NCBI GenBank assembly: GCA_910586005.1
Contig: CAJUHG010000004.1
Location: 11,688 to 75,687, forward strand
Direction of reading: 5' to 3'
Length of the DNA: 64,000 nt
Source of the DNA: an uncultured Lachnospiraceae bacterium
GTDB lineage: Bacteria > Bacillota > Clostridia > Lachnospirales > Lachnospiraceae
Shown here: positions 53,150-61,931 of the stretch, piece after piece
Position numbering within the stretch: position 1 is the first letter of the stretch
Layout: every line of letters starts with the position of its first letter
The notes under the pieces: generated by a model
The model's database searches: none
Told to the model about the DNA's origin: nothing
What the model saw: the letters and a program-made list of their open reading frames with translations, nothing else
Translations under genes and position numbers: made by a program

Positions 53150-55270
53150 ATGGATGTAAGCCAATACCTTGAGATTTTTATTGATGAAACAAATGGACAT
53201 CTGCAAAATTTGTCAGATTGTATTATGAGCTTAGAAAAAGATCCAGAAAATATGGATACAATTAATGAAATTTTCCGTGCTGCTCATTCTTTAAAAGGAA
53301 TGGCAGGTACAATGGGATTTAAGCGTATGCAACGTTTGACTCATGATATGGAAAATGTATTTCAAGAAGTTCGCAGTGGTAATATGAATGTTACAAGCGG
53401 ATTAGTGGATGTATTATTCCAGTGTCTAGATGCTATTGATGCATATTTAGAAAATGTAAAGGAAAGTTCTGAAGAAGGAACTGATGATAATGAAGCAATT
53501 ATTAAAGAATTAAATGATATCTTAGCATCTGAAACGGGAAATGCTCCAAAGAAGGAAGAATCAAAACCTACAGAAAAAGAAGAAAAGCCAAAGGAAACTT
53601 TGAATGGAGAGAAATATCAAAAGAAATATCAGGATATTGAATTTTCTGAAAAGGAAAAAGATGAACTAAGGACCTCGGAAGAAAAAGGATTGAATTTATA
53701 TGGGATTACTGTGTATATTCAAGAAGATTGTCTTTTGAAAGCAGCACGTGCTTTTTTGGTATTTAAAGCAGTAGAGGATTATGGAAATATTATTGTTTAT
53801 AATCCTAGTTCCCAAGATATTGAAGATGAAAAATTTGGAGTTGATTTTAGTTTTTATTTTGCAAGTGAAACTCCTCTAGAAAAAATTATAGAGGTATCAA
53901 AAGCTGTTTCTGAAATTGAAGAAGTTGTAGGAGAAAAGGTAATATACAAGGAACTAACTGTTGCCGCTGCAAAAAAGGAAGAAGAAGAGGCTGCTAAGGA
54001 AGCTGAAAAGACCAAAGCAGCAGAAAATGTGCCAGCATCTGTAGTTGCACCATCGAAACAACCACAAACAGCAAAGAAACAAGGGCAAGGAAAACCTGTT
54101 ACAAATCGTACTGTTCGTGTAGATATTGAAAAATTAGATGCGTTAATGAATCAAGTAAGTGAATTAATTATTGCAAAAAATTCATTAGTGGCTATCGGTT
54201 CTACTTCAGATGGAGGAACAAGTGGTGCTAATTCTCAAGCATTTCATGAGCAAATTGAGTACTTAGAACGAATTACCACTAGTCTCCATGAATCTGTTAT
54301 GAAGGTTCGAATGGTTCCTATTGAAAGTGTTGTGCAGAAATTTCCACGTATGATTCGTGATTTATCTAAGAAACTAGATAAAAAGATGGAATTGTATATG
54401 ACTGGTGAAGATACAGAATTAGATAGAACAGTTGTGGACCAAATCGGTGATCCATTGCAGCATTTGCTCCGTAATTCTGCTGATCATGGTCTCGAGAGTG
54501 CAGAGACTCGTAGGAAAAGAGGAAAACCAGAAGTTGGTTCTATTCATTTAAATGCATTTCAAGAAGGAAATAATGTTATTATTGAAGTTAGTGATGATGG
54601 AAATGGTATTGATACAGAAAGTGTTAAAAATAAAGCAATAGAACGAGGACTGATTACTCCAGAACAGGGAGCTGCTTTAAGCCAGAAAGAAATTATTGAT
54701 TTCTTATTTATGCCAAGTTTTTCTATGGCAAAAAAGATTTCAGATGTTTCAGGTAGAGGCGTAGGTCTTGATGTAGTAAAATCCAATATTGAAACCTTAG
54801 GTGGAGATGTGGAAGTAAAAAGTGTTCTTGGAGAGGGTTCTAAGTTTATTGTACGTTTACCACTTACTCTAGCAATCATCCAAGCATTAATGGTAGAAGT
54901 AAGAAATGAAAAATATGCGATTTCTCTTGGTTCTATTGAAACCATTGAAGAAATCATAGCAGATGAGATTAAATTTGTTCAAGCAAAAGAAGTAATACAT
55001 ATTCGTGGTATGGTGATTCCATTAATTCGTTTGGATCAATTATTGGATTGTGAACCTGAGGATGAAGAGAGAGAAAGTTTAACAGTTATTATTGTTCGTA
55101 AGGGTGATAAATTTGCCGGAATTATTGTAGATGAATTAAATGGCCAGCAAGAAATAGTAATTAAATCCCTAGGTAAATACATTAACAACAGTACCAAAAT
55201 TATCAGTGGTGCAACTGTCCTTGGTGATGGTGAAGTAGCATTAATCTTAGATGTTAATACATTATTTTAG
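53150..55270 (+). CDS. cheA: Chemotaxis histidine kinase CheA
   Basis: A 706-residue kinase. The P1 domain carries the phosphorylated His46 in FRAAHSLKGMAGTMGF; P2 (about 170-280) binds CheY/CheB; after a Lys/Ala-rich linker come P3 dimerisation, the P4 ATP-binding domain (LLRNSADHGLES, VSDDGNGID, SGRGVGLDVV) and the P5 CheW-like domain (LALIIQ.. to ILDVNTLF). It is the central kinase of the pathway. One base separates it from cheB. Confidence 0.95.
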   Translation: MDVSQYLEIFIDETNGHLQNLSDCIMSLEKDPENMDTINEIFRAAHSLKGMAGTMGFKRMQRLTHDMENVFQEVRSGNMNVTSGLVDVLFQCLDAIDAYLENVKESSEEGTDDNEAIIKELNDILASETGNAPKKEESKPTEKEEKPKETLNGEKYQKKYQDIEFSEKEKDELRTSEEKGLNLYGITVYIQEDCLLKAARAFLVFKAVEDYGNIIVYNPSSQDIEDEKFGVDFSFYFASETPLEKIIEVSKAVSEIEEVVGEKVIYKELTVAAAKKEEEEAAKEAEKTKAAENVPASVVAPSKQPQTAKKQGQGKPVTNRTVRVDIEKLDALMNQVSELIIAKNSLVAIGSTSDGGTSGANSQAFHEQIEYLERITTSLHESVMKVRMVPIESVVQKFPRMIRDLSKKLDKKMELYMTGEDTELDRTVVDQIGDPLQHLLRNSADHGLESAETRRKRGKPEVGSIHLNAFQEGNNVIIEVSDDGNGIDTESVKNKAIERGLITPEQGAALSQKEIIDFLFMPSFSMAKKISDVSGRGVGLDVVKSNIETLGGDVEVKSVLGEGSKFIVRLPLTLAIIQALMVEVRNEKYAISLGSIETIEEIIADEIKFVQAKEVIHIRGMVIPLIRLDQLLDCEPEDEERESLTVIIVRKGDKFAGIIVDELNGQQEIVIKSLGKYINNSTKIISGATVLGDGEVALILDVNTLF

Positions 55271-55281
55271 GGGGTGTTAAT

Positions 55282-55746
55282 ATGGCAAATAATATATCTG
55301 TGATAGCAGATGGCAAAAAACAATTTATTGTAGTTAAAATCGGCAGTGAACAGTATGGAATTGATATCAGTTATGTTGATAATATTGTACGTATGCAGAA
55401 AATTACTAGAGTGCCAAAGGCACAGCCTTATTTTAAAGGAATCATTAATTTGCGTGGAGAAATTGTACCAGTGATGAGTATTCGTACCAAGATGGATTTA
55501 GAGCCTGATGTATTTACAGATGTTACAAGAATTATTATTTTAAAATTAGAAGAACATGGCGTTTTAGGTATTCTTGTAGATGAAGTAAAAGAAGTGGTGA
55601 CTCTTGGACCGAGTGAAATTGATAAAGTAGCTTATGATGCAAAAAATAATAAAAGCAACTTTATTAATGGTGTTGGAAAACATGGCGAAGAATTGATTTC
55701 TCTGTTTGATACCAACAGCATCATTGATGAGACAGAAAATGTATAG
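55282..55746 (+). CDS. cheW: Chemotaxis coupling protein CheW
   Basis: A 154-residue SH3-like scaffold that links receptors to CheA. KQFIVVKIGSEQYGIDIS, ITRVPKAQPYFKGIINLRG and EIVPVMSIRTKMDLE are typical. AGGGGGTG precedes the ATG. Confidence 0.94.
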   Translation: MANNISVIADGKKQFIVVKIGSEQYGIDISYVDNIVRMQKITRVPKAQPYFKGIINLRGEIVPVMSIRTKMDLEPDVFTDVTRIIILKLEEHGVLGILVDEVKEVVTLGPSEIDKVAYDAKNNKSNFINGVGKHGEELISLFDTNSIIDETENV

Positions 55747-55761
55747 GCAAGTTTAGAAGAA

Positions 55762-55795
55762 GGCTGTTGCAGTAAATTTGGGTTTTGCAGCAGCC
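55762..55795 (+). promoter_or_regulatory. Hairpin between cheW and cheC
   Basis: GGCTGTTGCA pairs with TGCAGCAGCC (one G-U pair) around a 14-base loop, 15 bases after cheW. The T-run is weak. It could lower expression of the distal genes or protect the upstream mRNA. Confidence 0.5.
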
Positions 55796-55854
55796 TATTC
55801 GTAATCATTACAAATCGTCCTATGAGAAGATAAAAGAAATGGAGAAAGACGGTT

Positions 55855-56475
55855 ATGGCTAAATTTAGTTTAGATCAGGTAAATGAAATGTATTTTGATG
55901 TGTTGAAAGAAATCGGCAATATAGGCGCAGGAAATGCTACTACCGCAATTTCAAATATGTTGAATTTAAAAGTGGATATGGAGGTACCTAAGGTGGCATT
56001 TTTAACCTTCCAAGAACTTCCTACTGCAATTTCAACGGAGGAAGAAACTGTTGTAGGTATTTATCTGGAGGTAGAAAGTGACATTGGCGGGAGCATGATG
56101 TTTCTATTAAAAATGAAATCTGCACATTACCTAGTAAATCACCTGATGGGAAGGCCTGATGATTATGCGGAAGACTTTAACGAGATGGATTTATCAGCTA
56201 TCAAGGAGATTGGAAATATTATTTCTGGATCCTACTTGTCAGCATTGTCAACAATGACAAATATGACAATCACTTCATCAGTACCATATCTTGCCATTGA
56301 TATGGCGGGAGCTATTTTAAGTGTACCAGCTATTCAGTTTGGACAATATGGAGATAAGGCATTATTGATACAAACTGAATTTGGAGACGAGGTAAAAATA
56401 CAGGGATTTTTTATTTTAATGCCTGATGTTGATTCCTATGATAAAATTTTAACTTCATTGGGGATTGCATTATAA
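55855..56475 (+). CDS. cheC: CheY-P phosphatase CheC
   Basis: A 206-residue phosphatase with two copies of the active motif, KEIGNIGAGNATTAIS and KEIGNIISGSYLSALS, each with the Glu and Asn needed to attack CheY-P. It forms a regulatory pair with CheD, which follows by 15 bases. Confidence 0.93.
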   Translation: MAKFSLDQVNEMYFDVLKEIGNIGAGNATTAISNMLNLKVDMEVPKVAFLTFQELPTAISTEEETVVGIYLEVESDIGGSMMFLLKMKSAHYLVNHLMGRPDDYAEDFNEMDLSAIKEIGNIISGSYLSALSTMTNMTITSSVPYLAIDMAGAILSVPAIQFGQYGDKALLIQTEFGDEVKIQGFFILMPDVDSYDKILTSLGIAL

Positions 56476-56490
56476 GAGGAGCAAGAAGTT

Positions 56491-56973
56491 ATGGCTACAA
56501 TTAAAGTTGGAATGGCAGATTTGAATATATGCAAAGGATCTGATATGATTACTACTTTGGGATTAGGGTCATGTATAGGAATTGCAATTTATGATCCAGT
56601 TACAAAAGTTGGAGGATTGGCTCATATTATGCTTCCAGACAGTACTCAAATGCGAAATAATTCAAATATTGCCAAATTTGCAGATACAGGAATAGAAGAG
56701 CTAGTAAAAAGAATGATAGCGGCAGGAGCAAATAGAAGACGTCTAGTTGCTAAAATTGCTGGTGGTGCTAAAATGTTTGAAGTAAGTGGTCTCTCAACAA
56801 TAGGAAACGTAGGAGAACGTAATGCACAAGCCTCGAAAGCGAAATTAAAGCAGATGGGGATTCCATTGTTGGCAGAAGATACTGGTTCAAATTATGGACG
56901 GACAGTAGAATTGTATCCGTCAACTGGAGAATTTTATATTAAAGCAGTAGGAAAAATATTAAAAATAATATAA
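56491..56973 (+). CDS. cheD: Chemoreceptor glutamine deamidase CheD
   Basis: A 160-residue deamidase of receptor glutamines. The catalytic cysteine sits in TTLGLGSCIGIAIYD and the histidine in GGLAHIMLPDS; GGAKMF and NVGERNAQASKAKL are further family motifs. The neighbourhood cheC-cheD matches Bacillus. Confidence 0.93.
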   Translation: MATIKVGMADLNICKGSDMITTLGLGSCIGIAIYDPVTKVGGLAHIMLPDSTQMRNNSNIAKFADTGIEELVKRMIAAGANRRRLVAKIAGGAKMFEVSGLSTIGNVGERNAQASKAKLKQMGIPLLAEDTGSNYGRTVELYPSTGEFYIKAVGKILKII

Positions 56974-56986
56974 AGGGTGATAGGAT

Positions 56987-57262
56987 ATGAAAACGAAACA
57001 AGTACCGATAATTATTACATTGATTGCAGGATTTATTATTTGTATTATCGGATTTATGATGCAAATGGAAACGAACCAATTTATGAAAACATTGGTTATC
57101 GTTTTAATATCCTTTTATATCCTAGGATGCATTGCAAAACTGGTGTTAGATAAAAACTTCAAGGAAGAAGCAGAAAAAGCCACGGAGGAGGCGGTGGAAG
57201 GCGAAAATTCTAAAGAAACAATAGATGAATTGGAAGACTCCACAGAAGAAGAAAAAAAATAA
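56987..57262 (+). CDS. Small two-helix membrane protein of unknown function
   Basis: A 91-residue protein with two membrane segments (VPIIITLIAGFIICIIGFMM and TLVIVLISFYILGCIAKLVL) and an acidic C-terminal tail of about 38 residues with many Glu (EEAEKATEEAVEGEN). It lies between cheD and sigD, 13 bases after cheD with an AAAGGGTGATAGG ribosome site. I do not recognise the family; position implies a flagellar or chemotaxis accessory role. Confidence 0.75.
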   Translation: MKTKQVPIIITLIAGFIICIIGFMMQMETNQFMKTLVIVLISFYILGCIAKLVLDKNFKEEAEKATEEAVEGENSKETIDELEDSTEEEKK

Positions 57263-57265
57263 TTC

Positions 57266-57290
57266 AGGAAATTCGCAAAGCGTATTTCTT
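57266..57290 (+). promoter_or_regulatory. Hairpin with shared GCAAAGCGT loop before sigD
   Basis: AGGAAAT (57266-57272) pairs with ATTTCTT (57284-57290, one G-U) around the 11-base loop TCGCAAAGCGT, 20 bases before sigD. Two hairpins downstream of the fatty-acid operon have the same loop core. Confidence 0.45.
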
Positions 57291-57309
57291 GTAGTCTTGG
57301 GGGCTTTGG

Positions 57310-58074
57310 ATGAACGCAGCAGAGAGAGAACAATTGTGGGTAGAATATTTAAAAAAGCCTACAACAGAATTAAGAGAACAAATTATAGTAGAATATGCCC
57401 CGCTGGTTAAAATAGTAGCGGGACGATTGAGCATGTATCTTGGATACAATGTGGAATATGATGACTTAGTAAGTTATGGTATTTTTGGATTAATTGATGC
57501 CATAGATAAGTTTGATGTAAATAAAGATGTGAAATTTGAGACGTACGCTAGTCTTAGAATTAGAGGTTCTATTTTGGACCAGATAAGAAAAATGGACTGG
57601 ATCCCAAGAACTGTACGACAAAAACAGAAAAAAATTGATGAAGCAATCAGAAAAGTAGAGACAAGAACTGGAAAAACTGCATCAGATGAAGAAATTGCGA
57701 AAGAATTAGAGGTAAGCAATGAGGAATTGATAAATTGGCAGTCCCAGCTTAAAATTACCAATATGGTTTCCTTAAACGAGTATGTGGAACAGGGAATGGA
57801 ACCTACTATGGATGCTAGAGGAAATTCTCATTTTATTCAGCCAGAGGATGCCATTGCAGAAGAAGAGTTGAAAAAAGTGTTAGAACAATCATTAGAGGTT
57901 CTTACCGAAAAAGAACGTAAAGTCATAACGTTGTATTATTATGAGGATTTAACTTTAAAAGAAATTAGTAACGTTTTGGAGGTGTCGGAATCCCGAATAT
58001 CGCAACTTCATACAAAGGCTTTAATGAAGATGAAAAAAACAATGGGACCCTACATGAATATATTAACAGATTAG
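57310..58074 (+). CDS. sigD: Flagellar sigma factor SigD/FliA
   Basis: A 254-residue sigma-28 family factor for late flagellar genes. Region 2 (DDLVSYGIFGLIDAIDKFD, YASLRIRGSILDQIRKMDWI) and region 4 (VLTEKERKVITLYYYEDLTL, VSESRISQLHTKALMKMK) are complete. It is encoded inside the operon that builds the export apparatus, as in B. subtilis. Its start follows GGGGGCT. Confidence 0.94.
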   Translation: MNAAEREQLWVEYLKKPTTELREQIIVEYAPLVKIVAGRLSMYLGYNVEYDDLVSYGIFGLIDAIDKFDVNKDVKFETYASLRIRGSILDQIRKMDWIPRTVRQKQKKIDEAIRKVETRTGKTASDEEIAKELEVSNEELINWQSQLKITNMVSLNEYVEQGMEPTMDARGNSHFIQPEDAIAEEELKKVLEQSLEVLTEKERKVITLYYYEDLTLKEISNVLEVSESRISQLHTKALMKMKKTMGPYMNILTD

Positions 58075-58086
58075 GTGGTTGATGCT

Positions 58087-59688
58087 ATGGAGAGCAAAAA
58101 TGGGTATTTCAAATTAGATATAAAAGAAGTAGGAGTATTCCTTCAGGTATACCCGCCAGAAGAAGGGGGAAAACCGCTGGAATATAAAGAAGTTTTATCA
58201 TATCTTGAGGAAAGAGGATATGGCAAAATTGATCTAAAAGAGTTAAATCGTGTAATAGCACTGAACGAAGGCATGCAAGAAATTTATTTAGATGTTTGGA
58301 ATGGACTTCAAGAAGATGAGCAAATAATAGCAAATATATCTATGGATAAAATGTTAGTTTTCTGTCGTTTTTATCCACCTTCTAATAATGGAAAATTATT
58401 GACAGAAGCAGATATTGTAAATAATTTAGAGGCGCAGAAGATTACAGTTGGAATTAATCATGAGGAAATTCAAAAATTTCTGAAAGAACGCCGATATTGT
58501 ACAAATTATATTATGGCAAAAGGAATTCCTCCAGTAAATGGGAAAGATGCTAAGATTGAATATTTCTTTAATATAAATCACAATTTGAAACCAAAGAAGA
58601 ATGAAGATGGGACTGTAAATTATCATGAATTAAATACAATTAGTCATGTAGAGCAAGGACAAGTGTTGGCAAAACTTCATAAAGAACAGCCTGGGAAACC
58701 TGGAAAAGATGTATTTGGTGGTGAAATCCAAGCAAGATTAGCAAAATCTTTAAAATTGGAATTTGGAAATAATATTACCATTTCAGAAGATAAAACAGAA
58801 ATTTATTCTGGTGTAACGGGGCATGCTAGTCTTGTAAATGGAAAAGTATTTGTGGAAGATGTATTTGAAGTTCCAGCCGATGTAGATACCTCTACAGGAA
58901 ATATTGTATATGATGGAAATGTATCTATTAAAGGAAATGTAAAAAGTGGATTTTCTGTAACAGCAAAAGGGGATATTATTATAGATGGTGTAGTAGAAGC
59001 TGCATTTTTGTCATCAGGAGGACAGATTATTGTAAAAAGAGGCATTCATGGAATGGCAAAAGGTAGAGTGCAGGCAAAAGATAATATTATTTCAAAATTT
59101 ATTGAGAATGCTACTGTAATTTCTGGTGGATATATAGAAGCAGGTTCTATTTTACATAGTCAAGTATCTGCGGGCAGTGAAATACGTGTCAGTGGTAAAA
59201 AAGGATTTGTGAATGGAGGAGTGATTCGTGCTGGAAATTTAGTAGAAGCTCAAACCATAGGTTCTTCTATGGGAACTTTAACAAAAATAGAAGTTGGAGT
59301 GGATCCTCAACTAAAGGAACATTATGGAGACTTACAGAAAAGTATTATTCAAATTAGTAAAGAACTAGAACAAATGCGGCCAGTACTTGTAAATTTTAAT
59401 GAGAGAATGCAGAGAAATGAAAAATTAAGTCCAGAAAGGATTCAACAAGTACAAACGGTTGCGCGCTCATTTAAAGAAAAGCAACAACTTTTGAACATGC
59501 AGAGAAAGGAATTGAAAGAAATTCATGAGCAAATTCAAATGTCACATAATGCCAAAGTGAAAGTTACTGGAAGTATTTATCCAGGTGTATCCATTAATAT
59601 TTCTGAAGTGAGTATGAATATTAAAAGTGAACGAACTTTTTCAAAATTTGTGAAAGAACAGGGAGAAATTGTAATCCGTACACTATAA
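58087..59688 (+). CDS. FapA-family (DUF342) protein
   Basis: A 533-residue protein with the DUF342/FapA architecture: an N-terminal domain (about 1-160), a right-handed beta-helix-like core with Gly-rich repeats (GNVSIKGNVKSGFSV, AKGDIIIDGVVEAAFLSSGG, RVQAKDNIISKFIENATVI) and a C-terminal coiled-coil (LKEHYGDLQKSIIQISKELEQ). Such polymer-forming proteins are common in Clostridia; the function is unclear. The ATG at 58087 follows AGGTGG; the GTG at 58075 touches sigD. Confidence 0.85.
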   Translation: MESKNGYFKLDIKEVGVFLQVYPPEEGGKPLEYKEVLSYLEERGYGKIDLKELNRVIALNEGMQEIYLDVWNGLQEDEQIIANISMDKMLVFCRFYPPSNNGKLLTEADIVNNLEAQKITVGINHEEIQKFLKERRYCTNYIMAKGIPPVNGKDAKIEYFFNINHNLKPKKNEDGTVNYHELNTISHVEQGQVLAKLHKEQPGKPGKDVFGGEIQARLAKSLKLEFGNNITISEDKTEIYSGVTGHASLVNGKVFVEDVFEVPADVDTSTGNIVYDGNVSIKGNVKSGFSVTAKGDIIIDGVVEAAFLSSGGQIIVKRGIHGMAKGRVQAKDNIISKFIENATVISGGYIEAGSILHSQVSAGSEIRVSGKKGFVNGGVIRAGNLVEAQTIGSSMGTLTKIEVGVDPQLKEHYGDLQKSIIQISKELEQMRPVLVNFNERMQRNEKLSPERIQQVQTVARSFKEKQQLLNMQRKELKEIHEQIQMSHNAKVKVTGSIYPGVSINISEVSMNIKSERTFSKFVKEQGEIVIRTL

Positions 59689-59701
59689 AAGGAGTGAAAA
59701 A

Positions 59702-60016
59702 ATGTCAATTAGACCCATAGAGTTTAGTGGCGTGGTTCAGCGAAGTCAAGATGTTAGTACTGTCAAGCAGAATGAAGATAACAAATCCATGTTACAACAA
59801 CAAAATGTACAGACACAATTTGCAAAAGATACCATGCATCATATGCAGCAAGTAACACATGCCAATGATTCCGACAATCCCCAAAAAAAGTTTGATGCCC
59901 GTGAAAAGGGAAGTAATGAATACGAGGATCGCCGAAACAAGAAAAAAAAGGCGGAAGGGAAAAATAATGGAAAGGTGAACGTTAAAACCACAGGTGGTTT
60001 TGATATGAAAATATAG
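59702..60016 (+). CDS. Hypothetical protein in the flagellar operon
   Basis: A 104-residue, soluble, very polar protein. The first half is Gln/Asn/Val rich (MLQQQNVQTQFAKDTMHHM), the second half Lys/Asn rich with charged clusters (EYEDRRNKKKKAEG) ending GGFDMKI. I do not recognise a family. It follows the FapA-like gene by 13 bases with an AAAAGGAG ribosome site, so it is certainly translated with its neighbours. Possibly an export substrate or adaptor; this is speculation. Confidence 0.7.
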   Translation: MSIRPIEFSGVVQRSQDVSTVKQNEDNKSMLQQQNVQTQFAKDTMHHMQQVTHANDSDNPQKKFDAREKGSNEYEDRRNKKKKAEGKNNGKVNVKTTGGFDMKI

Positions 60017-60028
60017 GTAGGTATAGAA

Positions 60029-60736
60029 ATGACAACAATAGAAATTATCTTATTGGTAATCGGTCTTATTATGATGATTGCAAGTTTTTTTATTGCGGAA
60101 AAGTTATCTAATCAGGAATTACAAAAAATTTCTGAGCTAAGTACAGAAGAAATGCAGCGTATTTTAGAATATAATCTAAAGGATGCACAAGTGAAGGTAG
60201 ACAATATGGTAGATCAAGTAATTGATAATTCTATTCAAAAATCTATGGATATTGTAGAACGAGCACTAGATAAGGAAACGAATGAAAAAATGCGAGCAAT
60301 TACCGAATATTCCGATACGGTGTTGGAATCTATCCATAAGACCCATAATGAAGTGATGTTTCTTTATAGTATGTTAAATGATAAACATGCAGAATTAACA
60401 AAATATGCCAGTAACCTTGCGCAACTTGCAATTAATTTAGAAGAATTGCAAGAAAATATTCAAAATACGGTGAATCATTCAGATGAAATTCTAAGTAAAG
60501 TTCAAGAAACTGCATTACCAGTTCAGACACCAGTGCAAGCCTTACCAGAAGAATCGGAGGAGATAACAGAAACCGAAGAAACTTCAGAAACACAAGAAGA
60601 TATGCTAAATCATAATCAGAAAATTCTTGATTTACACAAAGAGGGAAAAAAAGTGGTGGAAATTGCAAAAGAATTAGGCCTTGGTGTAGGAGAAGTAAAA
60701 CTTGTAATTGGGCTATTTAGAGAGGAAGAAATATAA
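60029..60736 (+). CDS. DUF6115/SwrB-like membrane protein with helix-turn-helix tail
   Basis: A 235-residue protein: one N-terminal membrane helix (IIEIILLVIGLIMMIASFFI-like, residues 3-24), a long helical middle (LNDKHAELTKYASNLAQLA, then EELQENIQNTVNHS), an acidic Glu/Thr linker, and a C-terminal helix-turn-helix-like end (NQKILDLHKEGKKVVEIAKE, LGLGVGEVKLVIGLFR). This layout is that of DUF6115 and of SwrB, which sits at the same place between sigD and rpsB in B. subtilis and promotes FliP assembly. Confidence 0.78.
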   Translation: MTTIEIILLVIGLIMMIASFFIAEKLSNQELQKISELSTEEMQRILEYNLKDAQVKVDNMVDQVIDNSIQKSMDIVERALDKETNEKMRAITEYSDTVLESIHKTHNEVMFLYSMLNDKHAELTKYASNLAQLAINLEELQENIQNTVNHSDEILSKVQETALPVQTPVQALPEESEEITETEETSETQEDMLNHNQKILDLHKEGKKVVEIAKELGLGVGEVKLVIGLFREEEI

Positions 60737-60739
60737 TTT

Positions 60740-61396
60740 ATGAAGCTGAAATATTATTTGCGTGGATTGGGTGTTGGAATTATATGCACTGCAATTATTA
60801 TGGGGATTGCTCTTTCAGGCAATAAAAAGGAAAAATTGACGGATGCAGAAATTATAGAACGTGCTAGACTTCTTGGAATGGTGATGGAAGAAGAATCCTC
60901 TGAGTCAGATGAAAATAACAATGAAAAAAACCAATCAGAAAACAACAAAATAGGAGAACAGAAATCAGAAAATAAGATATTAGATCAGCAAAATATTATG
61001 GATAATAAAACAGTAAAAGAATCAGAGAATCAGACTGATAAAACAGATGAATCAGAGAATCAGACTGATAAAACAGATGAATCAGAGAATCAGATTGATA
61101 AAACAGATGAACCAGAAAATCAGACTGATAAAACAGATGAATTAGAAAATACCAGAAATCAGGCTACAGAGAAAGATTCTCAAGATATGGTTGAGTTAGA
61201 AATTAAAGAAGGGGATTTTTCTGATATAGTTAGTAAAAAACTTTTTGAAGCAGGTTTAATTCCAGATGCTAGTGAATTTAATAATTATGTGACTAAAAAA
61301 GGTGTGGATGATTCGTTGCGTATAGGTGTATACCATATTCCAATTGGTTCCACAGCAGATGAAATTATAGAAATATTACAAGGAAAGCGGAAATAG
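60740..61396 (+). CDS. MltG-like LysM-like domain protein with tandem repeat linker
   Basis: A 218-residue protein: an N-terminal membrane helix (about 9-27), a polar linker with four 10-residue units of the type ESENQTDKTD (residues 94-133), and a C-terminal domain (about 150-218: VELEIKEGDFSDIVSKKLFE, then GVYHIPIGSTADEIIEILQG) like the LysM-like N-terminal part of MltG (YceG). The catalytic transglycosylase domain of MltG is absent, so it can at most bind glycan. It closes the flagellar operon, 3 bases behind the DUF6115 gene. Confidence 0.78.
   Translation: MKLKYYLRGLGVGIICTAIIMGIALSGNKKEKLTDAEIIERARLLGMVMEEESSESDENNNEKNQSENNKIGEQKSENKILDQQNIMDNKTVKESENQTDKTDESENQTDKTDESENQIDKTDEPENQTDKTDELENTRNQATEKDSQDMVELEIKEGDFSDIVSKKLFEAGLIPDASEFNNYVTKKGVDDSLRIGVYHIPIGSTADEIIEILQGKRK
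61019..61138 (+). repeat. In-frame 30-bp tandem repeat, four units
   Basis: Units at 61019, 61049, 61079 and 61109, the first two identical, the third with one change, the fourth with a few; a partial fifth follows at 61139. Each encodes ten residues (E-S/P-E-N-Q-T/I-D-K-T-D). The identity of the first two units suggests recent expansion. Confidence 0.9.
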
Positions 61397-61399
61397 GAC

Positions 61400-61428
61400 T
61401 TGCATGCAAATATTTCCTATGATATAAT
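61400..61428 (+). promoter_or_regulatory. Candidate promoter for rpsB-tsf
   Basis: TTGCAT (61400-61405) and TATAAT (61423-61428) with 17-base spacing, just after the last flagellar gene and about 500 bases before rpsB. If used it gives a long leader RNA that includes the repeats described for this gap. Confidence 0.4.
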
Positions 61429-61553
61429 GCCTAAGTCAATATATAATTATTTTTATCATTTTTTTGTGATATAATTTCTAAACTAATCTATAAATTGGTT
61501 GTGATATTTAGAGAGAAAAGAAATTTATATAATATTGCTTGACATTCAAAAAG

Positions 61554-61612
61554 TGATTATATTCAACAATTACTTTCTATCAAAGAAGATGAGCGATTGT
61601 TGAATATAATTA
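61554..61612. repeat. 17-base inverted repeat upstream of rpsB
   Basis: Bases 61554-61570 and 61596-61612 are complementary at 16 of 17 positions (core TTATATTCAACAAT / ATTGTTGAATATAA), with a 25-base loop. No T-run follows. Confidence 0.6.
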
Positions 61613-61931
61613 CTAAGAAAGCTGATATTTTCACATAAAAAATGATTATTCTAGTAGGATGTATTTGACAAAGTGTGATGAAAAGTTGCTACTTTAACAA
61701 TACAAGTAATTATTCTACTAGGATAGTATTTGACAAAAGGTGATTAGAAAGCTAACGCTTTCGCAGTAAGAAGTCATTGTTCTATAAAATAATTAGCAGA
61801 ACAGATGAAATTTACTGAATGAACAAGTAATTATATTTAGCAATCACATATGTGGATTCTAAAGTTGGTGCCTGATAGGTAGCTTTGGATGTGGAAGCAT
61901 ATGGAAGAAATTAACCAATGGAGGTAAAAAA

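Larger units (their letters stand above)
61397..61931. other. Long gap between the flagellar operon and rpsB
   Basis: 535 bases with no credible ORF. It contains a TTGCAT/TATAAT promoter-like pair (61400-61428), a 17-base inverted repeat (61554-61570 with 61596-61612), two related direct repeats (61645-61685 and 61709-61751, each containing TATTTGACAAA), the hairpin GAAAGCTAACGCTTTC (61747-61762) and a partial third repeat (about 61823). This is the leader of the rpsB-tsf unit. Confidence 0.55.

Noticed and set aside
61019..61138. Possible CRISPR-like array of 30-bp repeats
   Set aside because: The units are directly adjacent without spacers and keep the reading frame of a protein linker; no cas genes are in the window.
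61645..61751. Tandem promoters in the rpsB leader based on two TTTGACA motifs
   Set aside because: Neither TTGACA has an acceptable -10 hexamer at 16-18 bases downstream.
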